From Methanobacteriota archaeon (GTDB lineage: Archaea; Thermoplasmatota; Poseidoniia; Poseidoniales; Thalassarchaeaceae), in NCBI GenBank assembly GCA_014384685.1, contig JACNFL010000092.1:1-5400 (forward strand): a stretch of 5,400 bases of DNA. Direction: 5' to 3'. A program made the position numbers and the translations under genes. Below are positions 5,107 through 5,400 of this stretch, in pieces. Every line of letters begins with the position of its first letter. Positions within the stretch are counted from its first letter, which is position 1. The notes under the pieces were generated by a model that searched no databases, was not told the DNA's origin, and saw only the letters and a list, made by a program, of their open reading frames with translations.

Positions 5107-5400
5107 TCAAGATAAGGCAGAGTAGTCAACTTCGGCTTCCTCAATCTCAATTTCGTCAACATCCATCTGGGCCAGTTGCAACTTTCCACTCAACTCATCG
5201 TTGACAGCGTGCCAGTATGAGTACGCTTCAAGAACCCAAATACCTGATTCACGGGGTCCGTTCCCTGATCCCTTAACACCGCCAAATGGGAGGTGGGCTT
5301 CAGCGCCAGTAGTTGAAATATTGATTCCAAACATTCCAGCCTTTATGCCGGTCTTGAAACGTTAGACTTCTAGCCTTTCATTAGTATAAGTCGCACTTAA
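5107..5400 (-). pseudogene. Aldehyde dehydrogenase, C-terminal part with an in-frame stop (5' end outside window)
   Basis: The minus strand encodes the C-terminus of an NAD(P)-dependent aldehyde dehydrogenase. The 75 codons from 5334 to the TGA at 5107 contain the conserved GINISTTGAEAHLPFGG and KGSGNGPRESG blocks, then LEAYSYWHAVNDELSGKLQLAQMD, typical of the end of ALDH superfamily members. An acidic tail, DEIEIEEAEVDY, follows. Reading the same frame upstream, RFKTGIKAGMFG continues the alignment. A TAA at 5362-5364 interrupts it, and the preceding LSATYTNERLEV is again typical ALDH sequence. The reading frame is unchanged and the spacing fits the family, so this is a nonsense substitution, not a frameshift. 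It may be a true pseudogene, a sequencing or assembly error, or a natural truncation removing about 85 residues. The active-site cysteine region would lie beyond the window. The substrate cannot be told from this part. Confidence 0.75.

Noticed and set aside
5107..5334. Independent 75-residue protein starting at the internal ATG 5334
   Set aside because: The ATG is the Met inside the conserved KAGMFGIN stretch of aldehyde dehydrogenases, and homologous sequence continues upstream of it.

Overview
The window looks like chromosomal DNA from a euryarchaeon, most plausibly an uncultivated marine lineage such as Marine Group II/III. The lineage is an inference. The archaeal call rests mainly on the 3' part of an MC1 chromatin-protein gene at the left edge, a family known from Halobacteria, Methanosarcina-type methanogens and some other Euryarchaeota. 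Purine-rich Shine-Dalgarno sites and a TATA-like element fit the same picture.

Layout: 1-231 (+) holds the C-terminal 76 residues of MC1, followed by a strong hairpin/T-tract terminator at 273-319. It faces the end of a minus-strand operon read right to left: the membrane subunit sdhC (2925-3773), the flavoprotein sdhA (1093-2925) and the iron-sulfur subunit sdhB (327-1091). The three genes are tightly coupled, with a TGATG overlap between C and A and a single base between A and B. Together they encode a complete respiratory complex II. The single five-helix membrane subunit and the sequence style of all three proteins match the mycobacterial Sdh1 (type F) enzyme rather than the classical C+D two-anchor form.

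Further right, still on the minus strand, is a 211-residue B3/B4-domain protein (3852-4487), related to a domain of the PheRS beta chain. Opposite it, after a short divergent gap, is a 33-residue two-knuckle zinc-ribbon microprotein (4544-4645, +). An AT-rich (about 29% G+C) orphan gene for a charged, lysine/glutamate-rich protein follows (4801-5082, +). It converges on the 3' end of an aldehyde dehydrogenase gene (5107-5400, -) that runs off the window and carries an in-frame TAA in otherwise well-conserved ALDH sequence.

The sdh operon would link succinate oxidation in the TCA cycle to the quinone pool. The other genes show no functional tie to it. The part most unlike its surroundings is 4646-5400, where an AT-rich orphan sits beside an apparently broken metabolic gene. 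I found no RNA genes, CRISPR arrays or recognisable insertion sequences.
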